DNA of 64,000 nt from Poseidonocella pacifica (GCF_900111875.1 NZ_FOJU01000004.1:248001-312000), one strand, 5' to 3'; shown: positions 8,574 to 18,027, counted from the stretch's first letter. Numbers and translations are program-made. The notes: generated by a model not told the origin, from the letters alone.

Positions 8574-10306
8574 GTGACACCTCCGGGTTTTGTGGACGAC
8601 TGTATCGCCTTGGCGTTGCTAACCACATCGCGCAGCACTTCGTCCTTTGGCCCGAAGGTACGTTTGGCCCCCTGATCAAGGACTAAAAGGTGAGAGCATT
8701 CGGTAATGGCGGCTGGGCGGTGTGCCATGATGAGGATGGATTTCTGTTCCGCCTTCATCGTCTTGATCGCCTGATTGAGCGCTTCGGAACCTTCGTTGTC
8801 CAGATTGGAGTTCGGCTCATCAAGGACAAGCAGGATCGGATCCCCATAGAGCGCGCGGGCAAGGCCGATGCGCTGAATCTGGCCGCCGGAAAGGCGACCG
8901 CCCGCGATACTCACCCGAGTGTCATAGCCATCGGGCAGCTTCAGGATCATCTCATGCGCAGCGGCCTTGCGCGCGGCTGCGATGACCTTCTCCGCGTCGG
9001 GTTGGGTGGACATGCGCGCGATATTCTCGGCGATGGTGCCGTCAAAGAGTTGCACCCGCTGGGGGAGGTATCCCATGTGCTGGCCCAGAACATCAGGGTC
9101 GTAATTGTCCAGAGAGGCCCCGTCGAGCCGGATCTTGCCGCCCGCAGGCCGCCAAAGGCCGATGATGGCGCGGGCAAGGGTCGATTTCCCGGCCCCCGAG
9201 GGGCCAATGACCCCCACCGCCTGACCCGGTTCGACGGTGAAGGACACCACCCGAAGCGAGGCTTGCTGTTCGCCGGGGGGAATGACGGTCACCTGTTGTA
9301 CATCAAGGCGGGCACGAGGGCGCGGCAGGGGCGTGCGCTCCGCGCTCGGTGGGACTTCGGTGAGCAATTCCCCCAAGTTCGACCATCCCTTCAGCCCGCG
9401 CTGTATTACGGGCCATTGGCCGATCAGCAATTCGACCGGTGCCAAAGCGCGCCCCAGAAGAATGGACGAGGCAATCATCACGCCGGGCGTCACCGCCTCC
9501 TGCAGGACCAGATAGGCGCCGAGGCCAAGCATGGCCGACTGGAGAAAGAGGCGAAAAGTCTTGGTAATGGCACTGAAGGTGCCCCCGAGGTCCGCCGCGC
9601 TGAGCGACTGGTTCAGCGCTGTGTCGCGTGCTTTTTGCCAGCGGGAAAAGGTCGCCCCGCGCATTCCGAGGGATTGCACCATCTCGGCCTCACCCCGGAT
9701 CTGATCACCAAGCTGTTCGGCGTGATAGGTTGAGCTGTTGGCTAGGGTGAGGGGGCGGCGTGTCGTGGCCTGATTTACCAGAGTGACGATGATCAAGAAG
9801 CCGCCGCCGATGGTCGCGAGGTACCCGAGGTAGGGATGGAAGATATAGATCCCGGCGAGGAATAACGGTGTCCACGGCAAGTCGAAGAGCGACATGAGGG
9901 CCGGGGATGAAATCATCCGCTGGACGGATTCGAGATCACGAAGACCGGTGCGCGCCTTTTCATCGGAGGAGGACGCCCCCGCCTTGCGGAGAACCGCGTC
10001 GAACACGCGGCCATCCATTCGGTGCTGAAAACGGGCGCCGACGCGGGCCATGATCCTGCCACGGGCATAGTCAAGCAAGCCCATGACACCATAGAGGAAT
10101 GCGACCAGCGCCGTGAGCGCGATCAACGTCTCGACGGAGCGGGATCCCAGAACGCGATCATAGACCTGCAGCATGTAGAGCGGGCCGGTGAGCATGAGCA
10201 GGTTGGCGAAAAGGCTGAATATTCCGACCGTCCAGTAGAGGCCGCGGTTCTCTGCTCTGGCGCGACGCAGCTCTTCGCGGCCATCGTGGGGGAGCGGGCT
10301 TGCCAT
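8570..10306 (-). CDS. Type I secretion permease/ATPase (PrtD family)
   Basis: A 578-residue half-transporter with an N-terminal six-helix membrane domain and a C-terminal ATPase domain. Walker A is GPSGAGKST, the signature LSGGQIQRIGLARAL, and Walker B ILLVLDEPNSNLD. It lacks the N-terminal C39-like peptidase domain, placing it in the PrtD/AprD group that exports RTX-type or adhesin proteins without cleaving them. No repeat-rich substrate gene is adjacent. It is divergent from the MlaA gene across a 106-bp gap. Confidence 0.92.
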   Translation of the reverse strand: MASPLPHDGREELRRARAENRGLYWTVGIFSLFANLLMLTGPLYMLQVYDRVLGSRSVETLIALTALVAFLYGVMGLLDYARGRIMARVGARFQHRMDGRVFDAVLRKAGASSSDEKARTGLRDLESVQRMISSPALMSLFDLPWTPLFLAGIYIFHPYLGYLATIGGGFLIIVTLVNQATTRRPLTLANSSTYHAEQLGDQIRGEAEMVQSLGMRGATFSRWQKARDTALNQSLSAADLGGTFSAITKTFRLFLQSAMLGLGAYLVLQEAVTPGVMIASSILLGRALAPVELLIGQWPVIQRGLKGWSNLGELLTEVPPSAERTPLPRPRARLDVQQVTVIPPGEQQASLRVVSFTVEPGQAVGVIGPSGAGKSTLARAIIGLWRPAGGKIRLDGASLDNYDPDVLGQHMGYLPQRVQLFDGTIAENIARMSTQPDAEKVIAAARKAAAHEMILKLPDGYDTRVSIAGGRLSGGQIQRIGLARALYGDPILLVLDEPNSNLDNEGSEALNQAIKTMKAEQKSILIMAHRPAAITECSHLLVLDQGAKRTFGPKDEVLRDVVSNAKAIQSSTKPGGVT

Positions 10307-10412
10307 GCGGTCTCCTTGCCATTCTCCCGTTTCGGCATAGGCTGTGGTCCAGCGCGGGTCAAATCCAATCTTTTCCGGCGTTTGTCCATTCTTCTCACAC
10401 GTGGAGTTTTTG

Positions 10413-11105
10413 ATGCACCCCAGCCCCTTCCCCCTCCTGCGCCGAATCTGCGCGGGTGCGTCGCTTCTTCTGCTGGCGGCTTGTGCGACTCCGCCGGACG
10501 GGGTTGATCGTTACGAGGATGCCAACCGACGGCATTTCGCGCTGAACCAGCGGCTCGACCGTATCTTTCTCGAACCTGCCGCGAGGGGGTATTCGGAAAC
10601 CGTTCCGGGGCCTGCCAAGGCGGCGGTGCGGAACTTTGCGTCGAACGTTGGGCTGCCCGGTGTGGTGGTGAACAACGTGGCACAGGGCGACCTGCCGGGG
10701 GCAGGGCGCAATTCGCTGCGCTTCGTGGTCAACACCGTTCTGGGGATTGCGGGTATATTCGATCCGGCGACGCCGATGGGCCTTGCCGAGAAGCGGACGG
10801 ATTTCGGAACCACCTTGCATGTCTGGGGCGTGGGAGAGGGCGATTTTCTGGTGCTGCCGGTCATGGGGCCAACGACGGAGCGGGATGCCGCCGGGCGGAT
10901 CGTCGATCTCTTCACGAACCCGCTGAAACCGCTCTTGCCCGTGGGCACGCGCCGGGCGGTCGGGGCCTTCCGTTTCGCCGACGGCGTGTCGCGCAAGCGC
11001 GATGCTGCTCTCGCCCGCGGACTGGTGATCGAGAGCTACGAAGACATGCGCGCGGGCGCTCTGGCCCGGCGACGCGGGCAACTCGGCGAGGGTCGGTCGC
11101 CGTAA
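10413..11105 (+). CDS. mlaA: MlaA/VacJ-family lipoprotein
   Basis: A 230-residue outer-membrane lipoprotein. The N-terminus has positively charged and hydrophobic segments ending in a lipobox (LLLAAC). The mature region contains the family motifs YEDANRRHFALNQRLD and NVAQGDLPGAGRN, with NTVLGIAGIFDPAT after them. MlaA extracts surface-exposed phospholipids for retrograde transport through Mla. The start at 10413 (ATG after a GGAG) is chosen over an in-frame upstream ATG because it puts the signal sequence at the N-terminus. The other Mla genes are not in this window. Confidence 0.92.
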   Translation: MHPSPFPLLRRICAGASLLLLAACATPPDGVDRYEDANRRHFALNQRLDRIFLEPAARGYSETVPGPAKAAVRNFASNVGLPGVVVNNVAQGDLPGAGRNSLRFVVNTVLGIAGIFDPATPMGLAEKRTDFGTTLHVWGVGEGDFLVLPVMGPTTERDAAGRIVDLFTNPLKPLLPVGTRRAVGAFRFADGVSRKRDAALARGLVIESYEDMRAGALARRRGQLGEGRSP

Positions 11106-11111
11106 GCGGCA

Positions 11112-11139
11112 TTCAAGGCCCCAGTCCTGGGGCCTTGAA
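11112..11139. terminator. Bidirectional hairpin terminator between mlaA and PBP1A gene
   Basis: A perfect 12-bp stem (11112-11123 with 11128-11139) closed by a 4-nt loop lies between the convergent mlaA and mrcA genes. The arm starts with TTCAA and ends with TTGAA, so each strand has a short A/T edge but no long T-run. Confidence 0.75.
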
Positions 11140-11153
11140 CCAAACGAGAAGTC

Positions 11154-13325
11154 TCAATTGCCGCCGAAGATGTTCCGAAGCACGTCCAGCAGAACCCGTT
11201 CTGCCTGATTGTCCTGGCGGGCGGGTGCGCGCTGGGTCTCTGCGGTTTGCGGAGCGGGAGCAGGGGTCTTTGGCGCGAGCATGGGAAGTGGCCGCGCGGG
11301 CAGGCCCTCATGCACACGGATCATCGTCTCCCGCCAGATTTCGGCAGGAAGCCCCGCACCCGTCACGCCGGTCAGCGGCGTGTTGTCATCGTAGCCCATC
11401 CAGACCCCGGCCACATAATCGGCCGAGAAGCCGATGAACCAAGCATCACGCGCAGATTGGGATGTGCCGGTCTTTCCTGCCACCTGCCGGTCGGGAAGTT
11501 CGGCGCGCTTTCCTGTCCCTTCGGTGACCACCTTTTCCATCATGTAGATCAGTTGACGGGCGGCATCCTCCTGAATGACCCGCTCACCGATCCCGCTCGA
11601 TGTTCCTTCGATCAAGGATTCGGTTTCGCCCATGAGCCGCAGTTCCGTCAGCCCGTAAGGTTCTACCGACGATCCGCCGTTCAGGATGCCTGCGTAGGCA
11701 CCCGTCATCTCCAGCAGGGTGGATTCCGATGCGCCGAGTGCGAGAGCAGGGCCTTCGGCAAGGTCGCTGTCTATGCCGAAGTCGGACGCGATCTTTTGCA
11801 CCACATCGCGCCCCACGAATTCGGAGATCTTCACCGCAGGAATATTGAGCGAGTCCTTGAGCGCGTGGGTCAGGGTTACGCGGCCATAGTGTTTGTTCGT
11901 GTAGTTCGAGGGGGACCAAGGGCCCGAGCCGGGAATATTGATGGTAAGAGGCTCATCCACGATAGTGTCGTTGGGCGAGTGACCGAGTTCAAGCGCGGCC
12001 GCATAGACAAAGGGCTTGAAGGCGGATCCGGTCTGGCGCTTGGCCTGTACCGCTCTATTGAAAACGCCCGAGACATCCGTTTTGCGCCCCCCCACCATGG
12101 CACGTACCGCGCCATCTGCGCTCATGACGACGATGGCAGCCTGCGCCTTGGACCCTTCGCGAACCTTGTCGTCAAAGATGACCCGCATGGCGTCTTCGGC
12201 AGCGGTTTGAAGGCGCTGATCCAGCGTGGTGCGGACGATGACATCTTCGGTGGTGTCCCTCGTCAGGAAATCCGGGCCTTCCGACATGACCCAATCGGCA
12301 AAGTAGCCGCCCGCGCGCCGTTCGGCCGCTTCGGAGAGCCGTGCGGGGCTACGACGGGCGCGTTCCGCTTCTTCCGTGGTGAGATAGCCCTGATCCTGCA
12401 TCAGCCCGACAATGACGGTGGCGCGGTTCTGTGAGCGTTCGAGGTTATTTGTCGGGGCATACCGGGTGGGCGCGGTCAGCAGACCCGCGAGCATGGCCGC
12501 CTCCCCCGGATTGACCTCGGATGCCGACTTGCCGAAATAGCGCTGGCTCGCGGCTTCGAACCCGCGGGACCCCGCTCCAAGGAATGTCCGGTTGAGATAG
12601 ATCGTGAGGATCTCATCCTTGGTATATTTGACCTCAAGGGCGAGCGCGTAGGTCGCCTCCTTGATCTTGCGCCAGAGCGACGTCTCCCGGCAATCGGCTT
12701 CATAGGCCGCTTCGGATTTCCAGGCGGTGGGATCGTAAGGCACGCCAAGACAGAGCAGCTTTGCTGTCTGCTGGGTGATTGTGGAGCCGCCGTGCCCGGA
12801 CAGTGGGCCGCGCCCTTCGGAAAGGTTGATGCGCACCGCGCTGGCCACACCCACCGGGTCAACGCCGGGGTGCCAGTAGAAGCGGCGATCCTCGGTCGCC
12901 AGAACGGCATGCTTGAGGTGGCGGGAAACGGTATCGGCAGTGATCATGCCACCGAATTGCTCACCGCGCCACGCGAAGACCTCACCGTTACGATCGAGCA
13001 TGGTGACCGAGCCTCGCGCCCTTCCGTCGACCAGCGCCGTCGCCTCGGGGAGCGTCGATGCGAAATAGAGTACCGCGCCGCCCACCAGCAGCGTTGCGAT
13101 GGCTCCGAAGCGCCAGACCACCGACCATATGAGACGCGCGATCCAGCGAAAGAGACCGGTGATCCCGCCCGAGATCCGTCCGCCAACGCCGCCCTTGCGT
13201 ACCGGCCGCTTTTTGCGACGGGCAGGCTTCCTCGGTTTTGAAGTGGATTTCGGCGCCGCCGTCTTGCGGGACGTAGTGCGCTTCTCGGCCACGAGCCGTG
13301 GCCGCTTCTTGCGTGAATCAGTCAT
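11154..13325 (-). CDS. mrcA: Class A penicillin-binding protein (PBP1A family)
   Basis: A 723-residue bifunctional peptidoglycan synthase. It begins with a very basic cytoplasmic tail (about 45 residues rich in Lys/Arg), then a transmembrane helix, a GT51 glycosyltransferase domain (ATEDRRFYWHPGVDPVG, GGSTITQQTAK) and a transpeptidase domain with SAFK as the SxxK motif, SLN as SxN and KTGTSQSARDAW. The C-terminal tail is Pro/Ala-rich. It polymerises and cross-links peptidoglycan at the periplasmic face of the inner membrane. It is divergent from glnK. Confidence 0.93.
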   Translation of the reverse strand: MTDSRKKRPRLVAEKRTTSRKTAAPKSTSKPRKPARRKKRPVRKGGVGGRISGGITGLFRWIARLIWSVVWRFGAIATLLVGGAVLYFASTLPEATALVDGRARGSVTMLDRNGEVFAWRGEQFGGMITADTVSRHLKHAVLATEDRRFYWHPGVDPVGVASAVRINLSEGRGPLSGHGGSTITQQTAKLLCLGVPYDPTAWKSEAAYEADCRETSLWRKIKEATYALALEVKYTKDEILTIYLNRTFLGAGSRGFEAASQRYFGKSASEVNPGEAAMLAGLLTAPTRYAPTNNLERSQNRATVIVGLMQDQGYLTTEEAERARRSPARLSEAAERRAGGYFADWVMSEGPDFLTRDTTEDVIVRTTLDQRLQTAAEDAMRVIFDDKVREGSKAQAAIVVMSADGAVRAMVGGRKTDVSGVFNRAVQAKRQTGSAFKPFVYAAALELGHSPNDTIVDEPLTINIPGSGPWSPSNYTNKHYGRVTLTHALKDSLNIPAVKISEFVGRDVVQKIASDFGIDSDLAEGPALALGASESTLLEMTGAYAGILNGGSSVEPYGLTELRLMGETESLIEGTSSGIGERVIQEDAARQLIYMMEKVVTEGTGKRAELPDRQVAGKTGTSQSARDAWFIGFSADYVAGVWMGYDDNTPLTGVTGAGLPAEIWRETMIRVHEGLPARPLPMLAPKTPAPAPQTAETQRAPARQDNQAERVLLDVLRNIFGGN

Positions 13326-13441
13326 TGCCTCGACCTGCCCGGTTCTCTTGACCGGGTGAAGATAGCCTCCTCCGGGCGAATTGTTTAGGGCTCTGCACTG
13401 CAGAAAAGCGTTCGTAAACTGATCAAAAAATAATCATCAGA

Positions 13442-13467
13442 TATAATTTGTGCAAAAATTGTGCAAA
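13442..13467 (+). promoter_or_regulatory. Candidate promoter and tandem TTGTGCAAA sites upstream of glnK
   Basis: A TATAAT hexamer at 13442-13447 is followed by two TTGTGCAAA copies at 13448-13456 and 13459-13467, spaced 11 bp apart, in an AT-rich island. No convincing -35 or sigma-54 -24/-12 element is found. The 258-bp gap between mrcA and glnK must hold both divergent promoters. Confidence 0.4.
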
Positions 13468-13583
13468 TAGGCATCCCGGCGGGTCGTCTTTTGGGCTGTT
13501 CCCCGTTGAGGCGCGGCGCTTTCGCCGTCTCTCTGCACGGGCACATCGAGAAGCGCGACAAGCGCGAAACGAAGGGGAACAAG

Positions 13584-13922
13584 GTGAAACTCATCATTGC
13601 TGCAATCAAGCCGTTCAAGCTGGAGGAGGTCCGCGAGGCGCTGACCGCCATCGGCGTGCGCGGCATGATGGTGACCGAGATCAAAGGCTTCGGGTCCCAA
13701 TCCGGCCATACAGAAATTTATCGTGGGGCCGAATATGCGGTGAACTTCGTGCCCAAGGTCAAACTGGAAATCGCGGTGTCCGGTGCCATGGCCGACCAGG
13801 TCGTTGAAACGATCATCAAGACCGCGAAGACCGACAAGATCGGCGACGGCAAGATTTTCGTGCTCGACCTAGAGCAAGCCGTTCGCGTCCGGACCAGCGA
13901 AACGAACGAAGACGCGCTCTGA
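13584..13922 (+). CDS. glnK: P-II nitrogen regulatory protein
   Basis: A 112-residue PII protein that senses 2-oxoglutarate/ATP/ADP and gates AmtB. The T-loop tyrosine that is uridylylated is Tyr51 (GAEYAVNF), and the C-terminal loop includes GDGKIFVLDLEQAVRVRT. The frame is open upstream, but the GTG at 13584, preceded by GAAGGGGA, restores the canonical MKLIIAAIKPFKLEEV start and exact family length. It lies 31 bp before amtB, the classic glnK-amtB pair, and is likely induced by nitrogen limitation. Confidence 0.95.
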   Translation: MKLIIAAIKPFKLEEVREALTAIGVRGMMVTEIKGFGSQSGHTEIYRGAEYAVNFVPKVKLEIAVSGAMADQVVETIIKTAKTDKIGDGKIFVLDLEQAVRVRTSETNEDAL

Positions 13923-13953
13923 GACGCCGTCGCAAAAGGGACTTTGTAAACCG

Positions 13954-15294
13954 ATGAAACTACTTAAAGCACTTGCTCCTGCGGCGGCGCTGATCGCGCT
14001 TCCCGCCATGGGGTTCGCCCAGGATGACGGCCCGGTGCCGGGCGTCAATCCGTCGACGGATTCCGTCTTTGTCTTCAACTCGCTGCTCTTCCTGATCGGC
14101 GGCTTCCTCGTGATGTTCATGGCCTGCGGCTTTGCCATGCTCGAAGCGGGCCTCGTGCGCGCCAAGAACGTCACCATGCAGCTGACCAAGAACGTTGCGC
14201 TCTTCTCGCTCGCGGGGATCTTCTATTACCTCATCGGCTACAACCTGATGTACCCGCTCGGCACATGGTCGATCGACGGCATCCTCTCCGGCGTCTGGGG
14301 GCCCGGCGTGCTCGAAGCGGTTGGTGTCACGGCCGATGCTGCGGATGACTATGGGTATGCCTCGACCGGTTCGGACTTCTTCTTCCAGTTGATGTTCTGT
14401 GCTGCGACGGCTTCCATCGTGTCAGGTACTCTTGCGGAGCGCATCAAGCTCTGGCCCTTCCTGATCTTCACGATCCTTCTGACCGCAGTCATCTATCCGC
14501 TGCAAGCGTCCTGGAAGTGGGGCGGCGGTTTCCTCGATGAAGCAGGTTTCCTCGACTTTGCAGGCTCCACGGTGGTGCACTCCGTCGGTGGCTGGGCCGC
14601 ACTTGCCGGTGCGTTGATCCTTGGCCCGCGTCTTGGCCGGTTTGGCAAGGACGGTCGCGTCACACCGTTCCCCGGCTCCAACCTCGCTCTTGCCACGCTC
14701 GGCACGTTCATTCTGTGGCTTGGCTGGTTCGGCTTCAACGGTGGCTCGCAGCTTGCGATGGGCTCCGTCGGTGATGTTGCAGACGTAAGCCGCATCTTCG
14801 CCAACACCAACACGGCCGCAGCAGGTGGCTCTGTCGCCGCGCTGATCCTGACACAGCTTCTCTACGGCAAGCCCGACCTTACCATGGTGCTCAACGGCGC
14901 ACTCGCTGGTCTGGTCTCGATCACTGCTGAACCGCTCGCCCCCTCGCTCGGCGGCGCAACGCTCATCGGTGCCATCGGCGGTGTGATCGTGGTCTTCGCG
15001 GTTCCGATGCTCGACAAGCTCAAGATCGACGACGTGGTCGGCGCCATCCCTGTGCACCTCCTCGCCGGTATCTGGGGCACGATCGCGGTCATCTTCTCCA
15101 ACGGCGATGCGACACTCGGCACACAGCTCTATGGCATCGTGGTCGTCGGTATCTTCGTCTTCGTAGTCTCCGGGGTTCTTTGGTTCATCCTCAAGATGGT
15201 CATGGGCATCCGGGTTTCCGAAGAGGACGAAATTGCCGGGCTCGACATGGCCGAACTGGGCATGGAGGCCTACCCCGAGTTCTCCAAAGGCTGA
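13954..15294 (+). CDS. amtB: Ammonium transporter
   Basis: A 446-residue Amt/MEP/Rh channel protein. A cleavable signal peptide (MKLLKALAPAAALIALPAMGFAQ) precedes about eleven transmembrane helices. Family motifs include FMACGFAMLEAGLVRAKNV, the DFAGSTVVHSVGGWAALAGA stretch with the first pore histidine, and HLLAGIWGT with the twin-histidine region. It conducts ammonia/ammonium across the inner membrane and is blocked by deuridylylated GlnK. Confidence 0.96.
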   Translation: MKLLKALAPAAALIALPAMGFAQDDGPVPGVNPSTDSVFVFNSLLFLIGGFLVMFMACGFAMLEAGLVRAKNVTMQLTKNVALFSLAGIFYYLIGYNLMYPLGTWSIDGILSGVWGPGVLEAVGVTADAADDYGYASTGSDFFFQLMFCAATASIVSGTLAERIKLWPFLIFTILLTAVIYPLQASWKWGGGFLDEAGFLDFAGSTVVHSVGGWAALAGALILGPRLGRFGKDGRVTPFPGSNLALATLGTFILWLGWFGFNGGSQLAMGSVGDVADVSRIFANTNTAAAGGSVAALILTQLLYGKPDLTMVLNGALAGLVSITAEPLAPSLGGATLIGAIGGVIVVFAVPMLDKLKIDDVVGAIPVHLLAGIWGTIAVIFSNGDATLGTQLYGIVVVGIFVFVVSGVLWFILKMVMGIRVSEEDEIAGLDMAELGMEAYPEFSKG

Positions 15295-15327
15295 CTCCTC
15301 CTTCCACCAGCCTTTTGGATAAACTTG

Positions 15328-15353
15328 CCCGGGCGTTCGCGCCCGGGTTTTTT
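15328..15353 (+). terminator. Intrinsic terminator after amtB
   Basis: An 8-bp GC stem (15328-15335 with 15340-15347) is closed by a TTCG tetraloop and followed by six T residues (15348-15353), 34 bp after the amtB stop. Confidence 0.93.
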
Positions 15354-15393
15354 ATGTTCAAAGGATTGGTTGTGCGGAGGTAGGTCCGGCGGT

Positions 15394-15576
15394 TCACTCC
15401 AACGCGCGGGCTTCGTCCACCAGCATGATGGGTATGCCGTTGCGAATGGGAAAGGCCAGCCGTGCGGCGCGGGAGACCAGCTCTTGCTGCGCCGCGTTAT
15501 ATTCCAGCGTTGTCTTGGTCTGGGGGCAGACGAGCGCTTCCAGCATGCGCCGGTCAAAGGTTGGCGTACGGCTCAT
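15394..15576 (-). CDS. Trm112-family small protein
   Basis: A 60-residue protein of the Trm112/YcaR (UPF0434) family: [16 protein letters not shown] near the N-terminus and [17 protein letters not shown] at the C-terminus. Family members are small zinc-ribbon-like partners of methyltransferases, but here only one Cys is retained in the CPxTK motif. The start overlaps the stop of the upstream Lon-substrate-domain gene by 4 bp. Confidence 0.9.
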   Translation of the reverse strand: MSRTPTFDRRMLEALVCPQTKTTLEYNAAQQELVSRAARLAFPIRNGIPIMLVDEARALE

Positions 15577-16214
15577 TGCCGGATCCTTTCTTCATCATCC
15601 CCGCCTCGAAGCGAGAATTCGATGAGGGCGATCAGAATGCGCCGCCGCTCTGGCAGATCGAATGCTTCGAGAAGCGCCTGTTTGTCCTCCGGGTGAAAGG
15701 GACACAACATCGACAGCGCGTCGATCAGCATCTCGTCCCCCGCATCCGCAAGCTCGTCCCAATCCGTCTGTAGTTCCTGCTCGGAGAAATAGCGCCGCAG
15801 GAGGCCCAGAAAGTGGGGTCGGTCGAGCGCCGGGTCTTCTTGTGCCTCGGTCTGAAGGTCTTCCTCATATGCGGACCATTCGACCTTGGCCCTTCGATAG
15901 GGGGTAAACCCGTCAATTTCTTCGAGCATCTGAAACCGGCTCACCCCGGCGAGCGTGATCATGTAGCGCCCGTCTTCGGTTTCGGAAAATTGGGTCAGTC
16001 TTCCCGCGCAGCCGATCCCGTGCAGGGTGCTGTCGTCTTCGGTATGTGGCTGTATCATCCCGATCAACCGATGGGGTGTCTTCATCACATCCTCGAGCAT
16101 CGCAAGATACCGCGGCTCAAAGACGTGGAGCGGCAATCGGGTGCGCGGCAAAAGCAGCGCACCCGGCAGCGGGAAAATGGCAATCGTGTCTGGCAGATCC
16201 GCGGTGTTCAACAT
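15573..16214 (-). CDS. Lon-protease substrate-binding-domain protein
   Basis: A 213-residue stand-alone LON N-terminal domain protein (ASCH/PUA-like fold). The family opening [26 protein letters not shown] is clear, as is GMIQPH followed by [19 protein letters not shown]. It has no protease or ATPase domain. The function in bacteria is unresolved. It lies 27 bp after the thioredoxin gene. Confidence 0.9.
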   Translation of the reverse strand: MLNTADLPDTIAIFPLPGALLLPRTRLPLHVFEPRYLAMLEDVMKTPHRLIGMIQPHTEDDSTLHGIGCAGRLTQFSETEDGRYMITLAGVSRFQMLEEIDGFTPYRRAKVEWSAYEEDLQTEAQEDPALDRPHFLGLLRRYFSEQELQTDWDELADAGDEMLIDALSMLCPFHPEDKQALLEAFDLPERRRILIALIEFSLRGGDDEERIRQ

Positions 16215-16241
16215 GGATCTTCAACTAGCCCGCTGCGCAGG

Positions 16242-17162
16242 TCAGGCAAATATCATCGAGCTGAGTTTTCGCCGACCTGCCAGCACAATGGGGTCCTGAG
16301 GTTTCAGGGCGTCGAAGATCGTGAAAAGCTGCGCTTTTGCAGCGCCTTCGTTCCATTCCCGGTCGCGCCGGAAAAGCTCGAGAAGCTCGTTCACAGCTTC
16401 CTGAACGTCACCCTTGGCATGAAGCGATTGGGCAAGGTCGAACCGCGCCTGATGATCGTCGGGATCGGCCTCGACGCGGGCACGCAATTCGGCCTCCGGT
16501 CCGGCGTTTTCGGCCTGACGGGCAAGCGCGAGCGCGGCGGCCGCTGCTTCCAGTTCGGGCGCGTGGGAAATCTCCGCCGGGGCGCCGTTCAGGATCGCCT
16601 CCGCCTGATCGAGATCGTCCATCGCCAGATGGGCGCGAACCAGCCCCCCATAAGCGGCGGCGTTCTGGGGCTCCTCCCCGAGGATTGCGGCGAACGTCTG
16701 GGCGGCATCCACGGCGGCACCCTGCGCCAGCATTTCCTCAGCAGCTTCAATCGCCTCGGCAAGCCCGCCATCCGCATCAGCACCGCCGCCCAGTTCGGCC
16801 ACGCGCTTCACGAACTCTTCGATTTCGGAGCCGGGAACGGCGCCTTGAAATCCGTCGACCGGCTGACCCTTCCAGAAGGCATAAACTGTCGGGATCGACT
16901 GAATACGAAGTTGGCCCGCGATCGTCTGGTTCTCGTCGACGTTGACCTTCACCATGCGCACCGCGCCCTTGGCTTTCTGTACGGCGGCCTCGAGTGCCGG
17001 GCCGAGCGTTTTGCACGGTCCGCACCACGGCGCCCAGAAATCCACAATGACGGGGATTTCCTGGCTAAGGTCGACGACATCGGCCATGAAGGTTGCTTCG
17101 GTCGTATCTTTGATGAGTTCGCCTGTCGCCGCAGTGTCCGGCGTGCCGCCAAGTTCCAGCAT
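16242..17162 (-). CDS. Thioredoxin-fold co-chaperone (CnoX/YbbN type)
   Basis: A 306-residue protein: an N-terminal thioredoxin domain with WCGPC at residues 46-50, then a TPR-like alpha-helical region (about 150-306). E. coli CnoX (YbbN), which protects substrates from oxidation and hands them to chaperones, has the same architecture, but its motif is SQHC; here the active CGPC pair is kept, as in alphaproteobacterial homologues. The start at 17162 is preferred over an upstream in-frame ATG because the family begins with MLELGG-type sequence. Confidence 0.9.
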   Translation of the reverse strand: MLELGGTPDTAATGELIKDTTEATFMADVVDLSQEIPVIVDFWAPWCGPCKTLGPALEAAVQKAKGAVRMVKVNVDENQTIAGQLRIQSIPTVYAFWKGQPVDGFQGAVPGSEIEEFVKRVAELGGGADADGGLAEAIEAAEEMLAQGAAVDAAQTFAAILGEEPQNAAAYGGLVRAHLAMDDLDQAEAILNGAPAEISHAPELEAAAAALALARQAENAGPEAELRARVEADPDDHQARFDLAQSLHAKGDVQEAVNELLELFRRDREWNEGAAKAQLFTIFDALKPQDPIVLAGRRKLSSMIFA

Positions 17163-17238
17163 CGTGCTGCCCCTCTCTCTCAATTCGGAATGTATATGGA
17201 CTGTGCCGCACCGTCTGCCAAGGGTGCGGTCATGTGGA

Positions 17239-18027
17239 TCAAAGATCGAAGGTGGCAAAAACCGGTGCGTGATCCGATGGCTTCTCCCATCCGCGGGCAG
17301 GCCGGAGCACGCGGCTCGAATGGCCGGCGTTCGCGATATCCGCCGTGGCCCAGACATGGTCCAGCCTGCGGCCCTTGTCGGCCGCGTCCCATTCGGGAGA
17401 CCGATAGCTCCACCAACTGTAGAGTTGCCCCTGAGGGATATCCTTGCGGGTGATGTCTACCCAAGCGCCTGCCTCCTGCACCGCGCCGAGGTGGTCCACC
17501 TCAATGGGTGTATGGGACACGATCCGCAAGAGCTGCTTGTGGTTCCACACGTCATCTTCCCGCGGGGCGATGTTGAGGTCTCCGACGAGGATCGATTTCT
17601 GAGGTGCCTCGTTTCGGAACCAGTCGCGCATCTCGGTCAGATAGTCGAGCTTCTGGCCGAATTTCACGTTGATGTCCCGGTCGGGTTTGTCGCCCCCGGC
17701 GGGAACATAGAAATTGTGTATCGTCACACCATTCTCAAGCCGCGCCGCAACGTGCCGGGCATGGCCCAGCGCGGCGAAATCCTCCGCCCCCGCATCTTCT
17801 AGGGGTAGCTTGGAGAGGATTGCGACGCCGTTGTACCCTTTCTGCCCGCGCGCGACCATGTGGGTGTAGCCAAGGGCCACAAAGGTCTCCAACGGGATCT
17901 TGTCGACGGGGCTTTTGCATTCCTGCAGGCAGAGCACGTCCGGCGCTTCCTCGAGAAGCAGCCGCGCCACGAGGTCGGCCCGAAGGCGGACGGAGTTTAT
18001 GTTCCATGTGGCAAGTGTGAATGGCAT
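17239..18027 (-). CDS. xth: Exodeoxyribonuclease III
   Basis: A 262-residue AP endonuclease/3'-5' exonuclease of the EEP superfamily. Active-site motifs are ATWNINSVRLR, LCLQECK with the metal-binding Glu, GDLNIAPREDD, and SDHAPVFATFDL at the end. It repairs abasic sites and 3' damage in DNA. The start at 18027 gives the canonical MPFTLATWNINS; the reading frame stays open 13 codons further. Confidence 0.95.
   Translation of the reverse strand: MPFTLATWNINSVRLRADLVARLLLEEAPDVLCLQECKSPVDKIPLETFVALGYTHMVARGQKGYNGVAILSKLPLEDAGAEDFAALGHARHVAARLENGVTIHNFYVPAGGDKPDRDINVKFGQKLDYLTEMRDWFRNEAPQKSILVGDLNIAPREDDVWNHKQLLRIVSHTPIEVDHLGAVQEAGAWVDITRKDIPQGQLYSWWSYRSPEWDAADKGRRLDHVWATADIANAGHSSRVLRPARGWEKPSDHAPVFATFDL

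Noticed and set aside
13326-13583. Sigma-54 promoter upstream of glnK
   Set aside because: No GG-N10-GC element with a TGGCAC-type consensus is present at proper spacing.
15813-17453. 546-codon plus-strand frame opposite the Lon-domain and thioredoxin genes
   Set aside because: It spans two recognised minus-strand genes and their gap; no domain is recognisable.
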